From Streptomyces echinatus (lineage in GTDB: Bacteria; Actinomycetota; Actinomycetes; Streptomycetales; Streptomycetaceae), in the NCBI RefSeq assembly GCF_014203595.1, contig NZ_JACHJK010000002.1, positions 558,001 through 622,000 of the forward strand: DNA of 64,000 bases, in the 5' to 3' direction. Below the pieces are notes generated by a model. It was not told the origin of the DNA and ran no database searches. It was given only the letters and a program-made list of their open reading frames with translations. Numbering within the stretch: position 1 is the first letter of the stretch; every line of letters begins with the position of its first letter. A program made the translations under genes and the position numbers. Shown here one piece after another: positions 41,831-49,342 of this stretch.

Positions 41831-41857
41831 GGCCGGGCCGCGGTCGGCGGCCCGGCC
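41831..41857 (-). terminator. Terminator of the sbnA-benE operon
   Basis: GGCCGGGCCGC (41831-41841) and GCGGCCCGGCC (41847-41857) form a perfect 11-bp stem with a 5-nt loop, 5 nt after the BenE stop in the direction of transcription. A near-copy of its left part precedes it at about 41800. Confidence 0.75.
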
Positions 41858-41862
41858 GTTTG

Positions 41863-43185
41863 TCACGCGGCGGCGGACTTGCGGCGCCACTGCCCGGACA
41901 GGACGAGGTGGGCGGCGACACCGAAGACCAGGCCCCAGAAGGCGGAGCCGATGCCGAAGAGGGTGACGCCGGACGCCGTGGCCAGGAACGTGATCAGCGC
42001 GGCCTCGCGGTCCTTCTCCTCCTTGACCGCGCCGGTCAGGCCGCCGGCGAGCGCCCCGAACAGCGCGACACCGGCGATGGCGGCGACCAGCTCCTTCGGC
42101 AGCCCGGCGAAGAAGGCCACCAGTGTGGAGCCGAAGGCGCCGATCAGCAGGTAGAAGGCACCGCAGGAGACACCGGCCACGTAGCGCCGCCGCGGATCGT
42201 GGTGCGCCTCCGGGCCGGTGCAGATCGCGGCGGTGATCGCGGCCAGGTTGATCGCGTGCGATCCGAAGGGGGCCAGCGCCGTGGACGCCAGCCCGGTGGT
42301 GCCGATGAGCAGACGGTCGTCGGGCCGGTAGCCGGAGGCGGAGAGCACCGCCATGCCGGGGGCGTTCTGCGAGGCGAGCGTGGCCAGGATCATCGGCACG
42401 GCGATGCCGACGAGGGAGGCGACGGAGAACTCCGGCGTGGTGAGCACCGGCCGGGCCAGCTCGATCTTGTCCACGTGGACGTGCAGCCGCGAGGTGGCCG
42501 CACTGCCCACGACGCCCACGGCCAGCGCGATCAGCACCGCGTACCGCGGCAGCAGACGCTTGGCCAGGAGATAGGCCACCAGCACCGATCCGGCGATGAA
42601 CGGTGCCGTCTTCAGCGAGGTGAAGACGTGCGTGCCGAAGCTGAACAGGATGCCCGCCAGCATCGCCGAGACGACCGCCGTCGGCACCTGACGCATCAGC
42701 CACCCGAACACCCCGGTCAGCCCGATCAGCGTGATGACGGCGCCGGTGATGAGGAACGCGCCGACGGCCTCGGCGTAGGAGTACGCGCCGAGGCTCGTGA
42801 CCAGCAGGGCCGCTCCCGGCGTCGACCAGGCGGTGATGACCGGCATACGAGTGCGCAGGCTCAGCCCGATACAGGTCAGACCGCTGCCGATGGAGATGGC
42901 CCACACCCAGGAACTGGTCTGCGCGGTGTCGAGGTGTCCGGCCGAGGCCGCCGAGAGCACGATGACCAGCGGCCCGGAGTAGGACACGACGACGGCCACG
43001 AAGCCCGCCAGCACGGCGGACAGCGACGCGTCGCGCAGCAGCCGGGGCCGCTCCGCCGGAGCCGGTCCGCCGGCCGGCTCCGGCGGCCCGGGCCGCTCCG
43101 GTCGGGAGCGGCCGGGAGAGGAGGCCGGCGCGGCGGGGTGCGCCGCGCCGGCGGTGGTGTCTGTGTCAGGGGACTCGGGGCTCAA
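41863..43185 (-). CDS. BenE-type transporter
   Basis: A 440-residue integral membrane protein with about 12 hydrophobic helices after a 45-residue Pro/Ala-rich tail. Segments such as GSGLTCIGLSLRTRMPVITAW, STPGAALLVTSLGAYS, ILFSFGTHVF and GIAVPMILATLASQNAPGMAV are typical of the benzoate:H+ symporter (BenE) family in the APC superfamily. It is the last gene of the diaminopropionate operon. It starts with TTG at 43185, overlapping the PLP-enzyme stop in TTGA. No benzoate genes are near, so it more likely moves the operon's small acidic product or precursor (inference). Confidence 0.88.
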   Translation of the reverse strand: MSPESPDTDTTAGAAHPAAPASSPGRSRPERPGPPEPAGGPAPAERPRLLRDASLSAVLAGFVAVVVSYSGPLVIVLSAASAGHLDTAQTSSWVWAISIGSGLTCIGLSLRTRMPVITAWSTPGAALLVTSLGAYSYAEAVGAFLITGAVITLIGLTGVFGWLMRQVPTAVVSAMLAGILFSFGTHVFTSLKTAPFIAGSVLVAYLLAKRLLPRYAVLIALAVGVVGSAATSRLHVHVDKIELARPVLTTPEFSVASLVGIAVPMILATLASQNAPGMAVLSASGYRPDDRLLIGTTGLASTALAPFGSHAINLAAITAAICTGPEAHHDPRRRYVAGVSCGAFYLLIGAFGSTLVAFFAGLPKELVAAIAGVALFGALAGGLTGAVKEEKDREAALITFLATASGVTLFGIGSAFWGLVFGVAAHLVLSGQWRRKSAAA

Positions 43186-44384
43186 CTGTCTTCCTTCGCA
43201 GCCCTTTCCAGGGCCTGTTCCAGATCGGCGACGAGATCGGCCGGGCTCTCCAGGCCGATGGAGAGGCGGACCATGTCCTTCGGTGCGGTGCTGCCCGGCC
43301 CCTCGAAGGTGTAGCGGTGTTCGATGAGGCTTTCCACGCCGCCCAACGAGGTGGCACGGATGAAGAGTTGACAGTGCTGGGCGACGCGCAGCGAGCGCTG
43401 GTGGTCCCCGGCGACATGCAGGGAGAGCATGCCGCTGAATCCGCCGGTCATCTGGCGGGCGGCGATCCCGTGTCCGGGGTCGGTGGGCAGGCCCGGGTAG
43501 GCGACCCGGCTCACCAGCGGGTGCTCGGCGAAGTGCTCGGCGAGCGCGAGGGCGGTGGCCGATATCTGCCGCATGCGCGGGAACAGCGTGCGTATGCCGC
43601 GCATCAGCAGGTACGTCTCCAGGGGGCCGAGGAGCGGGCCGGTCAGCCTGCGGTGCAGCCGGAGCCGCTCCCAGAGCGTCTCGCGGGCCTCGGTCCGCTC
43701 CGGCGCCAGCACCAGGAGGCCGGCGACGACGTCGGTGTGCCCGTTGAGGTACTTGGTGCCGGAGTGCATGACCACGTCGGCGCCGAGGTCGAACGGGCGG
43801 CTGTGCACCGGAGTCGGGACCGTGTTGTCGACGCCGAACAGGGCACCGGCGCGGTGGGCGATCTCGCCGACGGCCGCGACGTCGGTGACCGTCCAGGTGG
43901 GGTTGGCCGGGCTCTCCACCCACACCAGGGCGGTGGGGGCGGCGCCGACGGCCGCGGCCACGGCGTCCAGGTCGTCCATGGGCACCTGCACGACCTCCAG
44001 GCCGCGCTGCGGCCCGAACTCCGTCAGCCACTTGGTCAGTCCGAAGTACATGGTCCTCGGTACGACGACCCGGGAGCCGCCGGGCAGCACCTGGAACACC
44101 GCGGTGGCCGCCGCCATGCCGGAGGCGAACACCAGGGCCTCGGAACCTCCCTCCAGGCCCGCGACCACGTTCTCGACCTGCTCGTAGCCGGGGCTGCCCT
44201 GGTCGCGCAGGTAGGCCAGGCCACCGGGGAGCCGGTACTCGGCGTCCCGGGCGAAGGTGGCGGAGAGGCCGACGGGCGGCGGTACGGCTCCGGTCACCGG
44301 GTCGCGCCAGCCGTCGGCCTGCGCGGCGCGTGTCTCGGCCCGGTACCGCGTCGTCCAGGGCGTGAACTTCTCGCTGTTGGTCAT
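43182..44384 (-). CDS. PLP-dependent Cys/Met-metabolism enzyme (cystathionine gamma-synthase-like)
   Basis: A 400-residue fold-type I PLP enzyme of the trans-sulfuration family. Signatures are LEGGSEALVFASGMAAATAVF, WVESPANPTWTVTDV, GVDNTVPTPVHSRPFDLGADVV and the PLP lysine in MHSGTKYLNGHTDVV. Family enzymes perform gamma- or beta-replacement/elimination on O-acylhomoserine, cystathionine or similar. The ATG overlaps the preceding FAD-protein stop in ATGA. Next to sbnA and sbnB, it may join an aminobutyrate or similar unit to L-2,3-diaminopropionate; that is inference. A housekeeping methionine role is less likely given the operon. Confidence 0.9.
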   Translation of the reverse strand: MTNSEKFTPWTTRYRAETRAAQADGWRDPVTGAVPPPVGLSATFARDAEYRLPGGLAYLRDQGSPGYEQVENVVAGLEGGSEALVFASGMAAATAVFQVLPGGSRVVVPRTMYFGLTKWLTEFGPQRGLEVVQVPMDDLDAVAAAVGAAPTALVWVESPANPTWTVTDVAAVGEIAHRAGALFGVDNTVPTPVHSRPFDLGADVVMHSGTKYLNGHTDVVAGLLVLAPERTEARETLWERLRLHRRLTGPLLGPLETYLLMRGIRTLFPRMRQISATALALAEHFAEHPLVSRVAYPGLPTDPGHGIAARQMTGGFSGMLSLHVAGDHQRSLRVAQHCQLFIRATSLGGVESLIEHRYTFEGPGSTAPKDMVRLSIGLESPADLVADLEQALERAAKEDS

Positions 44385-46243
44385 CGCTTCCTCGTGATCA
44401 CTGACGGCAGGGAGGTGCTCAGGGCGAGTTCCGCGTCCATCAGTGCGCGGGACGGCAGGCCCGGAGAGGGGACGTAGTGGTTGTAGTAGCTGGAGCCCTC
44501 GGTGTGCGGGCCCAGGAAGAACAGCCGCGGCTGGGTGTTCCCGGCGCGGTCGATGCCCTGGCCTTCGCGGGTGACCGCCAGCCCGTGGGCGGGGCCGCCG
44601 CGGGAGCCGAGGGTGCGGATCCGGCCGGCGGCGGCGAGGGTGGCGAGCAGGGAGCCGGGGACGCGTGCGGGCGAGGGCTCGTGGACGTGGGCGTGCACCA
44701 CGTGGTCGGCCTCGACGGACGCGGGCCGGAGCAGGGCGGTGGATTCGAGGATCCAGGGGCCCTGTCCCGCCGGGGCGATGACCTTGGGCCGCGGGCCGGG
44801 GCCGAGCCGGACGACGCCCGCCTCGACGAGGGCCAGCAGTTCGGCCGAGCGGTCCAGCTGCGGGCCGATGACCAGCCGGTTGACGGTGGTGCTGAACTCG
44901 CCGAAGAACCGGGCCAGGGAGGCGTCGTCGAGGCCGGGCGCGTCGACGGCCGTCCGCAGCACGTCGCGGTGGTCCCGCAGGACTTCCAGGGCCTCCTTCA
45001 GGGGACTGACGCCGAGTCCGGCCCGGGCCTCCACCAGGTCCGCCGCCACCTCGCCGGTGAACCAGCGCGTGTACGCGTCGTGGTCCGCCCACTGCCGCCC
45101 GGCCGCGGCCGCGGAGAGGATACCGTCCAGCGGGGCCGGCCCCCAGCGGTCGCGGCACTCCTCCAGCAGCGTCTCGTACCCGGCCTCCCGTACGCGCTCG
45201 GCGAACTCCCGGTCCGCGGCCGCCGGGTCACCGCACTCGCGGGCCCGCACGGTGCGGTGGTAGGCGAGCTCCATCTCCGCCTCGACCAGCGGGAGTACGT
45301 CCGCGGCGAAGTCCAGGCGGCCGTCGGCCCGCCGGCTGCGCAGCCGCGCCACGGCGTCGGCGGTCAGCGCGAGCGGCGCGCACCGCACCCGGTCCGGTGC
45401 CAGGTACGGCCGGCTGCGCGAGGGCAGGCCCGAGCGGTTGGCCAGGACGATCCCGGGCTCCCGCCCGCTCGGTACGTAGCGCGTGCCCGAGGCGTGCGGC
45501 TCGTGCCGGCCGCCGCGGCCCACGGTCAGGCTCGCGATGACGTCCATGGCGGTGAGGCCCATGCCGAGCACGGCCACGCGCTCCCCCGGCGCGATGCCGT
45601 CGAGCGCTTCGGGCAGCGGGTAGGGACGGGTGATCAGCCGTGGTTCGGCGGCCGGTGCGGCCGGACGGTACAGGGAGTGGTGGCCGACGGTGACGAACAC
45701 GGCGTCGGCGTCGACAAGGGTGCCGTCGGCGAGTTCCACCACCTCCGTGCCGGCCGGGCCGGGCCGCACGTCGACGGCCTCGCAGCGGTGCGGCACGACC
45801 GTCAGGCAGTCGGGTGCGGCCGCGACGACCGCCTCGGCGGCCCAGGCGAGGTACTCGCCGAGCAGCCTGCGGGGCAGGAAGTCGTTCGGGCGGATCCGGT
45901 GGCCCTCGCCGACGCGGACGGTGCGGCCGTCGTCGGCGAGGCGGAGGTCCCGCTCCTGGCACCACTCGGCGAGCGAGGGGCCGGACAGCGGTGCGGGGCC
46001 CTCGACCATCCGCTCGTCCGCGAACGCCGTCAGCTGGGAGCAGACGGTGTTGAGCAGCAGGTGGTCGGGCTGGTCGGCGAGGTGGAACCCGGGGCCAGGC
46101 GGCTGCGGGTCCACCAGGTGCACGGTCACCGGCGCGGGCCGGGTGAGGCAGTGGGCGACCAGGCGTTCCAGGAGCCCGAGGCCCCGGGAGCCCATGCCGA
46201 TGATCGCCACGGTCGTCGCGGAGGGGCGTATCGAGGTCACCAT
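44381..46243 (-). CDS. FAD/NAD(P)-binding protein, possible N-oxygenase or dehydrogenase
   Basis: A 620-residue flavoprotein of the FAD_NAD_binding_9 type. An N-terminal dinucleotide motif VAIIGMGSRGLGLLERL (about residues 12-28) and a second one VAVLGMGLTAMDVIASL (about 230-246) are visible; between them PNDFLPRRLLGEYLAWAAE and VFVTVGHHSLYRP resemble flavin N-monooxygenase-like proteins. The C-terminal 250 residues are helical with no known motif. The ATG overlaps the sbnB stop (ATGGTGA) and its own stop overlaps the PLP gene. It probably oxidises the diaminopropionate-derived intermediate; the reaction is unknown. Confidence 0.82.
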   Translation of the reverse strand: MVTSIRPSATTVAIIGMGSRGLGLLERLVAHCLTRPAPVTVHLVDPQPPGPGFHLADQPDHLLLNTVCSQLTAFADERMVEGPAPLSGPSLAEWCQERDLRLADDGRTVRVGEGHRIRPNDFLPRRLLGEYLAWAAEAVVAAAPDCLTVVPHRCEAVDVRPGPAGTEVVELADGTLVDADAVFVTVGHHSLYRPAAPAAEPRLITRPYPLPEALDGIAPGERVAVLGMGLTAMDVIASLTVGRGGRHEPHASGTRYVPSGREPGIVLANRSGLPSRSRPYLAPDRVRCAPLALTADAVARLRSRRADGRLDFAADVLPLVEAEMELAYHRTVRARECGDPAAADREFAERVREAGYETLLEECRDRWGPAPLDGILSAAAAGRQWADHDAYTRWFTGEVAADLVEARAGLGVSPLKEALEVLRDHRDVLRTAVDAPGLDDASLARFFGEFSTTVNRLVIGPQLDRSAELLALVEAGVVRLGPGPRPKVIAPAGQGPWILESTALLRPASVEADHVVHAHVHEPSPARVPGSLLATLAAAGRIRTLGSRGGPAHGLAVTREGQGIDRAGNTQPRLFFLGPHTEGSSYYNHYVPSPGLPSRALMDAELALSTSLPSVITRKR

Positions 46244-47238
46244 CGGCGCGTCTCCCCGAAGAAGTCGGGGATCTCGACGGCCGTGCCGTCGCGGCGCGCC
46301 TGTTCCAGGACGAAGGCGCCGACCGCGAGGTCCAGCACACCGAGGCCGAACGGCGAGAAGATCACCGGGCGTCCGCGGTCGGGCACGACCTCGCCGCCGA
46401 GTACGCCGGCGAGCGTGCCGGTGACGAAGTCGCGGGAGCCGGTGGCCTGTTCGGCGAGGTGCGGCGAGGTGTCGGCCTTCAGGCAGTGGTCGACGTCGTC
46501 CAGGATGTTCTGCGCCCGCAGCACCACCTCGGGGGCCAGGTCGCGCAGCGAGATGTGCAGGACGAGCTGGCCGGGCTCGAAGGGCGTGGTGACGTAGGGC
46601 TTCAGCGCCGTGGTCGCGAACACGACGGTGTCGGCGGCGAGGGCCGTGGCGAGGTCCGGGGTGAAGGAGGCGGGCACGGCTTGCGTGGTGCGCAGGTGCT
46701 CCACCAGGGCCTGGCCGGAGGGCTCGTGCAGGTCGTGGACCAGGTAGGTGTCGGGGACGCAGTCCGCGGCGTTCAGGTAGTCGCAGATGTTGCGGGCGAT
46801 GACCCCGGCGCCGACGACGGCGATCGTCTTTCCCCGGTGTCCCTCGGGCCGGAGCGTGGCGGCGGCCAGGGCGGCGGAGGCGGCGGTGCGGGCGGAGCTG
46901 ATGGCGGCGGCTTCCAGGCAGGCCACGGGGTGGCCCGTCCCGTAGTCGTTGAGGACGAGTACCGCGGAGGCCCGCGGCGCCCCCGACCGCGTGTTCTCCG
47001 GGAAGCTCGCGATCCACTTGATTCCGGCGACGCCTGCCTCGGGGCCGAGGAAGGCGGGCAGGGCGATGATGCGGGAGTCCGGCTTCTCCGGGAAGCGCAG
47101 GAAGTAGCTGTCGGGATTGACGGTCCGGCCGGTCTCGTGAATGCGATAGGTGCGTCCGACCAGATCGAGGACTTCGCGGCGGCTGTTTTGCAGCACATTG
47201 CGCACGGCACCGCCGGCGACAATTTCAAATTTGAACAC
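46237..47238 (-). CDS. sbnB: 2,3-diaminopropionate biosynthesis protein SbnB
   Basis: A 333-residue member of the ornithine cyclodeaminase/mu-crystallin fold, SbnB subgroup. Diagnostic blocks are ETGRTVNPDSYFLRFPEKP, SRIIALPAFLG, GIKWIASFPEN, RASAVLVLNDYGTGHPVACL and EAAAISSARTAASAAL, followed by the NAD motif VVGAGVIARNICDYL. In staphyloferrin B synthesis SbnB oxidatively cleaves N-(1-amino-1-carboxy-2-ethyl)glutamate to L-2,3-diaminopropionate and 2-oxoglutarate. The GTG at 47238 follows GGGGGAACC. Its coding sequence starts in a locally AT-richer stretch. Confidence 0.92.
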   Translation of the reverse strand: MFKFEIVAGGAVRNVLQNSRREVLDLVGRTYRIHETGRTVNPDSYFLRFPEKPDSRIIALPAFLGPEAGVAGIKWIASFPENTRSGAPRASAVLVLNDYGTGHPVACLEAAAISSARTAASAALAAATLRPEGHRGKTIAVVGAGVIARNICDYLNAADCVPDTYLVHDLHEPSGQALVEHLRTTQAVPASFTPDLATALAADTVVFATTALKPYVTTPFEPGQLVLHISLRDLAPEVVLRAQNILDDVDHCLKADTSPHLAEQATGSRDFVTGTLAGVLGGEVVPDRGRPVIFSPFGLGVLDLAVGAFVLEQARRDGTAVEIPDFFGETRRW

Positions 47239-47296
47239 TTTACGGTTCCCCCGGCTCGGCGTGTCATCCGAGCTTCGTTTTTCGTCGATGGGCTCT

Positions 47297-48244
47297 TCAG
47301 TGATGTCCGGGCCAGCGCTCGGCCACCCAGGAATCGTTGTAGATCGTCTCCAGATAGCGCTCGCCGAAGTCGGGCGAGATCGCCGCGACGACACTGCCGT
47401 CCGGAATCCTCTTGGCCGCGCTCCGCACCGCGCTGAGCACCGTCCCCGTCGATCCGCCGAGCAGCAGGCCGCGTTCCCGGGCGAGGGCGCGGCACATGTC
47501 CACGGCTTCCGCCTCGGGCACCAGGACGACTTCGTCCACCAGGGACTCGGTGAGTATCTCCGGGCGCCTGCTGGTCCCGAGGCCGGGAATGTGCCGGCGG
47601 GCGGGCGGGCCTCCGAAGGTCACCGACCCCACGCTGTCGACGGCGACGATCCGCGTCGCGGGACTGTGGCGGCGGAAGAACTCCGCGCACCCCATCAGCG
47701 TCCCGGTGGTGCCGGCGCCGACGAACACGTAGTCCACCCGGCCCAGCGCGTCGAGCACGGACCGCCCCGTCCGCTGCCGGTGCGCCTGCGGTCCCGCCGG
47801 GCTGGCGTACTGGTTGAGCCAGTACAGGCCGGGCTCCCGGCGCAGGCGCTCCTGGATGTGATCGATACGGGACTGCAGAAAGCCGCCGTTGCCGTCCCGG
47901 ACGGTGACCACCTCGACCTCGGCGCCGAGGGCCGCCATCAGGCGGACCGTCTGCGGGTTGGCGTTGGGGTCGGTGACACAGGTGAGGGAGTAGCCCTTGG
48001 CGGCGCAGACCATCGCCAGGGCGACTCCCAGGTTTCCCGAGGTCGATTCGATGAGCCGGGTCCGCGGAAAGCGGCACCCGGACGCCTCGGCTTCTTCCAC
48101 GAGGGCGACCGCGGTCTTGAGTTTCACCGAGCCCGCGGGATTGAGGCCCTCGATCTTGAGGAAGACGGAACTTCCCGGAACCAGTTGATGGAGCTGGATG
48201 AACAGGTCGTCCAGCACAAGGTCGTACACTTCTTCCGCTATCAC
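47297..48244 (-). CDS. sbnA: 2,3-diaminopropionate biosynthesis protein SbnA
   Basis: A 315-residue cysteine-synthase-fold PLP enzyme. The PLP lysine is in NPAGSVKLKTA, the substrate-binding loop is IESTSGNLGVALA, and the phosphate-binding loop is VGAGTTGTLMG. SbnA condenses O-phospho-L-serine with L-glutamate to form the SbnB substrate. The GTG at 48244 is the most sensible start (VIAEEVYDLVLDDLFIQLHQ begins the family homology). First gene of the operon, with a spacer of about 214 bp and a GACAAG/CTTGTC inverted repeat between it and the PaaX-like gene. Only this enzyme and SbnB are matched to known chemistry. Confidence 0.92.
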   Translation of the reverse strand: MIAEEVYDLVLDDLFIQLHQLVPGSSVFLKIEGLNPAGSVKLKTAVALVEEAEASGCRFPRTRLIESTSGNLGVALAMVCAAKGYSLTCVTDPNANPQTVRLMAALGAEVEVVTVRDGNGGFLQSRIDHIQERLRREPGLYWLNQYASPAGPQAHRQRTGRSVLDALGRVDYVFVGAGTTGTLMGCAEFFRRHSPATRIVAVDSVGSVTFGGPPARRHIPGLGTSRRPEILTESLVDEVVLVPEAEAVDMCRALARERGLLLGGSTGTVLSAVRSAAKRIPDGSVVAAISPDFGERYLETIYNDSWVAERWPGHH

Positions 48245-48442
48245 CAGGATCCAAACCGTAGAACTGGGCACGCGCGGCGGGGTCAACGCCGAAGCAGGTG
48301 GTGCCCATCGGGCTTGTCGGTCGGTGCGCAACATTCAGCGCACGCTACGCAGAAGGGACTTCTTTCCCCCGTCCCCCGTGTATCGCTGTATCCCCCATTC
48401 ATTCGTAGCGATAAAACTACTTTGACATGACACGACTTCCAA

Positions 48443-48460
48443 GACAAGCAAAGTCTTGTC
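48443..48460. promoter_or_regulatory. Inverted repeat upstream of the sbnA operon
   Basis: GACAAG-caaagt-CTTGTC, 6-bp perfect arms, at the stop of the PaaX-like gene. It could end that transcript or act as an operator for the sbn operon. The neighbouring 48380-48440 stretch is AT-rich and likely carries the operon promoter. No Zur- or DmdR-type box was recognised. Confidence 0.45.
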
Positions 48461-49271
48461 AACGGTGGTGTCGGACCGCGGGGTTGCTCCCTTTGAGGGG
48501 CTCATTCCGTGGTCCGTCCTCGTCCTCCGACGCGCCCAGGGCCCCGGCCAGTTCCCGGCGGTAGTCGGCGTACGCCGTCCGCAGGGCCTCCCCCGGCCAG
48601 TCGGGCGGCAGCAGCGGCGCCGGCAGGACCGGGTCGGCGAGCAGGTGCCGGACGGCCGCCGCGTAGACGGTGAGCCGGGCGGCCGGATCAGCGGCTCCGG
48701 CCGCCCGGTCGAGCAGCGAGCGGGCGCCGGCCGCCCAGTCGGCCGACGGCCAGAGCCGGGCGGCCAGTTCGCGCGGCGGCTCGTCGGGGCGGGCCGTGTA
48801 CGTCAGGGCCACCCGGTGCAGAGCGGCCGGCAGCGGACGGTCGAGATTGGCCGGGCGCAGCCACACGCCCTCCCGGAGTTCGGCCAGACGCAGGGCGACC
48901 AGCCGGGCGCGCAGTTCGGCGCGTTCGGCCGGGCCGCGACCGGTCGCCGTGATCACCACCATCTCCCAGTCACCGTCCCACGCGCGCGTGCCCGGGCGTA
49001 CGGCGTCGTCCTGGCGTCGCTGCCGGGCCAGCAGCCGGTCACTGAGCCGGTAGACGGCGTCCGCGCGCCGGAGGTCCCCGGCGGCCACCATCCGGCTCAG
49101 CGCGGCCCGCAGCGTGGAGCCGCCGACCCCGAACGGCTCCACGAGCCGGACCAGGTCCTTCACCGGCAGCTCGGGCGGATGCACGCCGAGGAGCAGACTC
49201 AGCACGACCGACCGGGCGGACAGGGGTCGCAGGCCGGCCGGATCCGAATCCGCGGGGACGTTCATGCGCAT
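48459..49271 (-). CDS. PaaX-family transcriptional regulator
   Basis: A 270-residue protein with the PaaX architecture: an N-terminal winged helix (SARSVVLSLLLGVHPPELPV, then STLRAALSRMVAAGDLRRAD), a linker, and the C-terminal PaaX-like effector domain (WDGDWEMVVIT, LAELREGVWLRPANL, AVRHLLADPVLPAPLLPPDWPG). PaaX proteins repress aromatic or acyl-CoA catabolic genes and sense aryl- or acyl-CoA. It is divergent from an AidB-like acyl-CoA dehydrogenase, with a 20-bp imperfect palindrome between them, so that gene is the likely target. Confidence 0.9.
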   Translation of the reverse strand: MRMNVPADSDPAGLRPLSARSVVLSLLLGVHPPELPVKDLVRLVEPFGVGGSTLRAALSRMVAAGDLRRADAVYRLSDRLLARQRRQDDAVRPGTRAWDGDWEMVVITATGRGPAERAELRARLVALRLAELREGVWLRPANLDRPLPAALHRVALTYTARPDEPPRELAARLWPSADWAAGARSLLDRAAGAADPAARLTVYAAAVRHLLADPVLPAPLLPPDWPGEALRTAYADYRRELAGALGASEDEDGPRNEPLKGSNPAVRHHR

Positions 49272-49296
49272 GGGCCCGTACTGTACGTGCGTCTTC

Positions 49297-49316
49297 TTGT
49301 TGCATCATTGCTACAA
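49297..49316. promoter_or_regulatory. Palindromic operator between PaaX-like and AidB-like genes
   Basis: TTGT-t-GCA-tcat-TGC-t-ACAA, 14 of 16 arm positions complementary, in a divergent promoter region. It is most likely the binding site of the PaaX-like regulator. Confidence 0.6.
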
Positions 49317-49342
49317 CCGCAGGCAGAGTGCAACATGCTTGT

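Noticed and set aside
41863..43185. BenE gene as part of benzoate catabolism
   Set aside because: No aromatic dioxygenase or ring-cleavage genes are nearby, and it is translationally coupled to the diaminopropionate operon.
44381..48244. The sbnAB operon as staphyloferrin B or EDDS-type siderophore cluster
   Set aside because: No NIS synthetase, decarboxylase or argininosuccinate-lyase-like gene is present, and no Zur or DmdR box was recognised; only the Dap module is shared.
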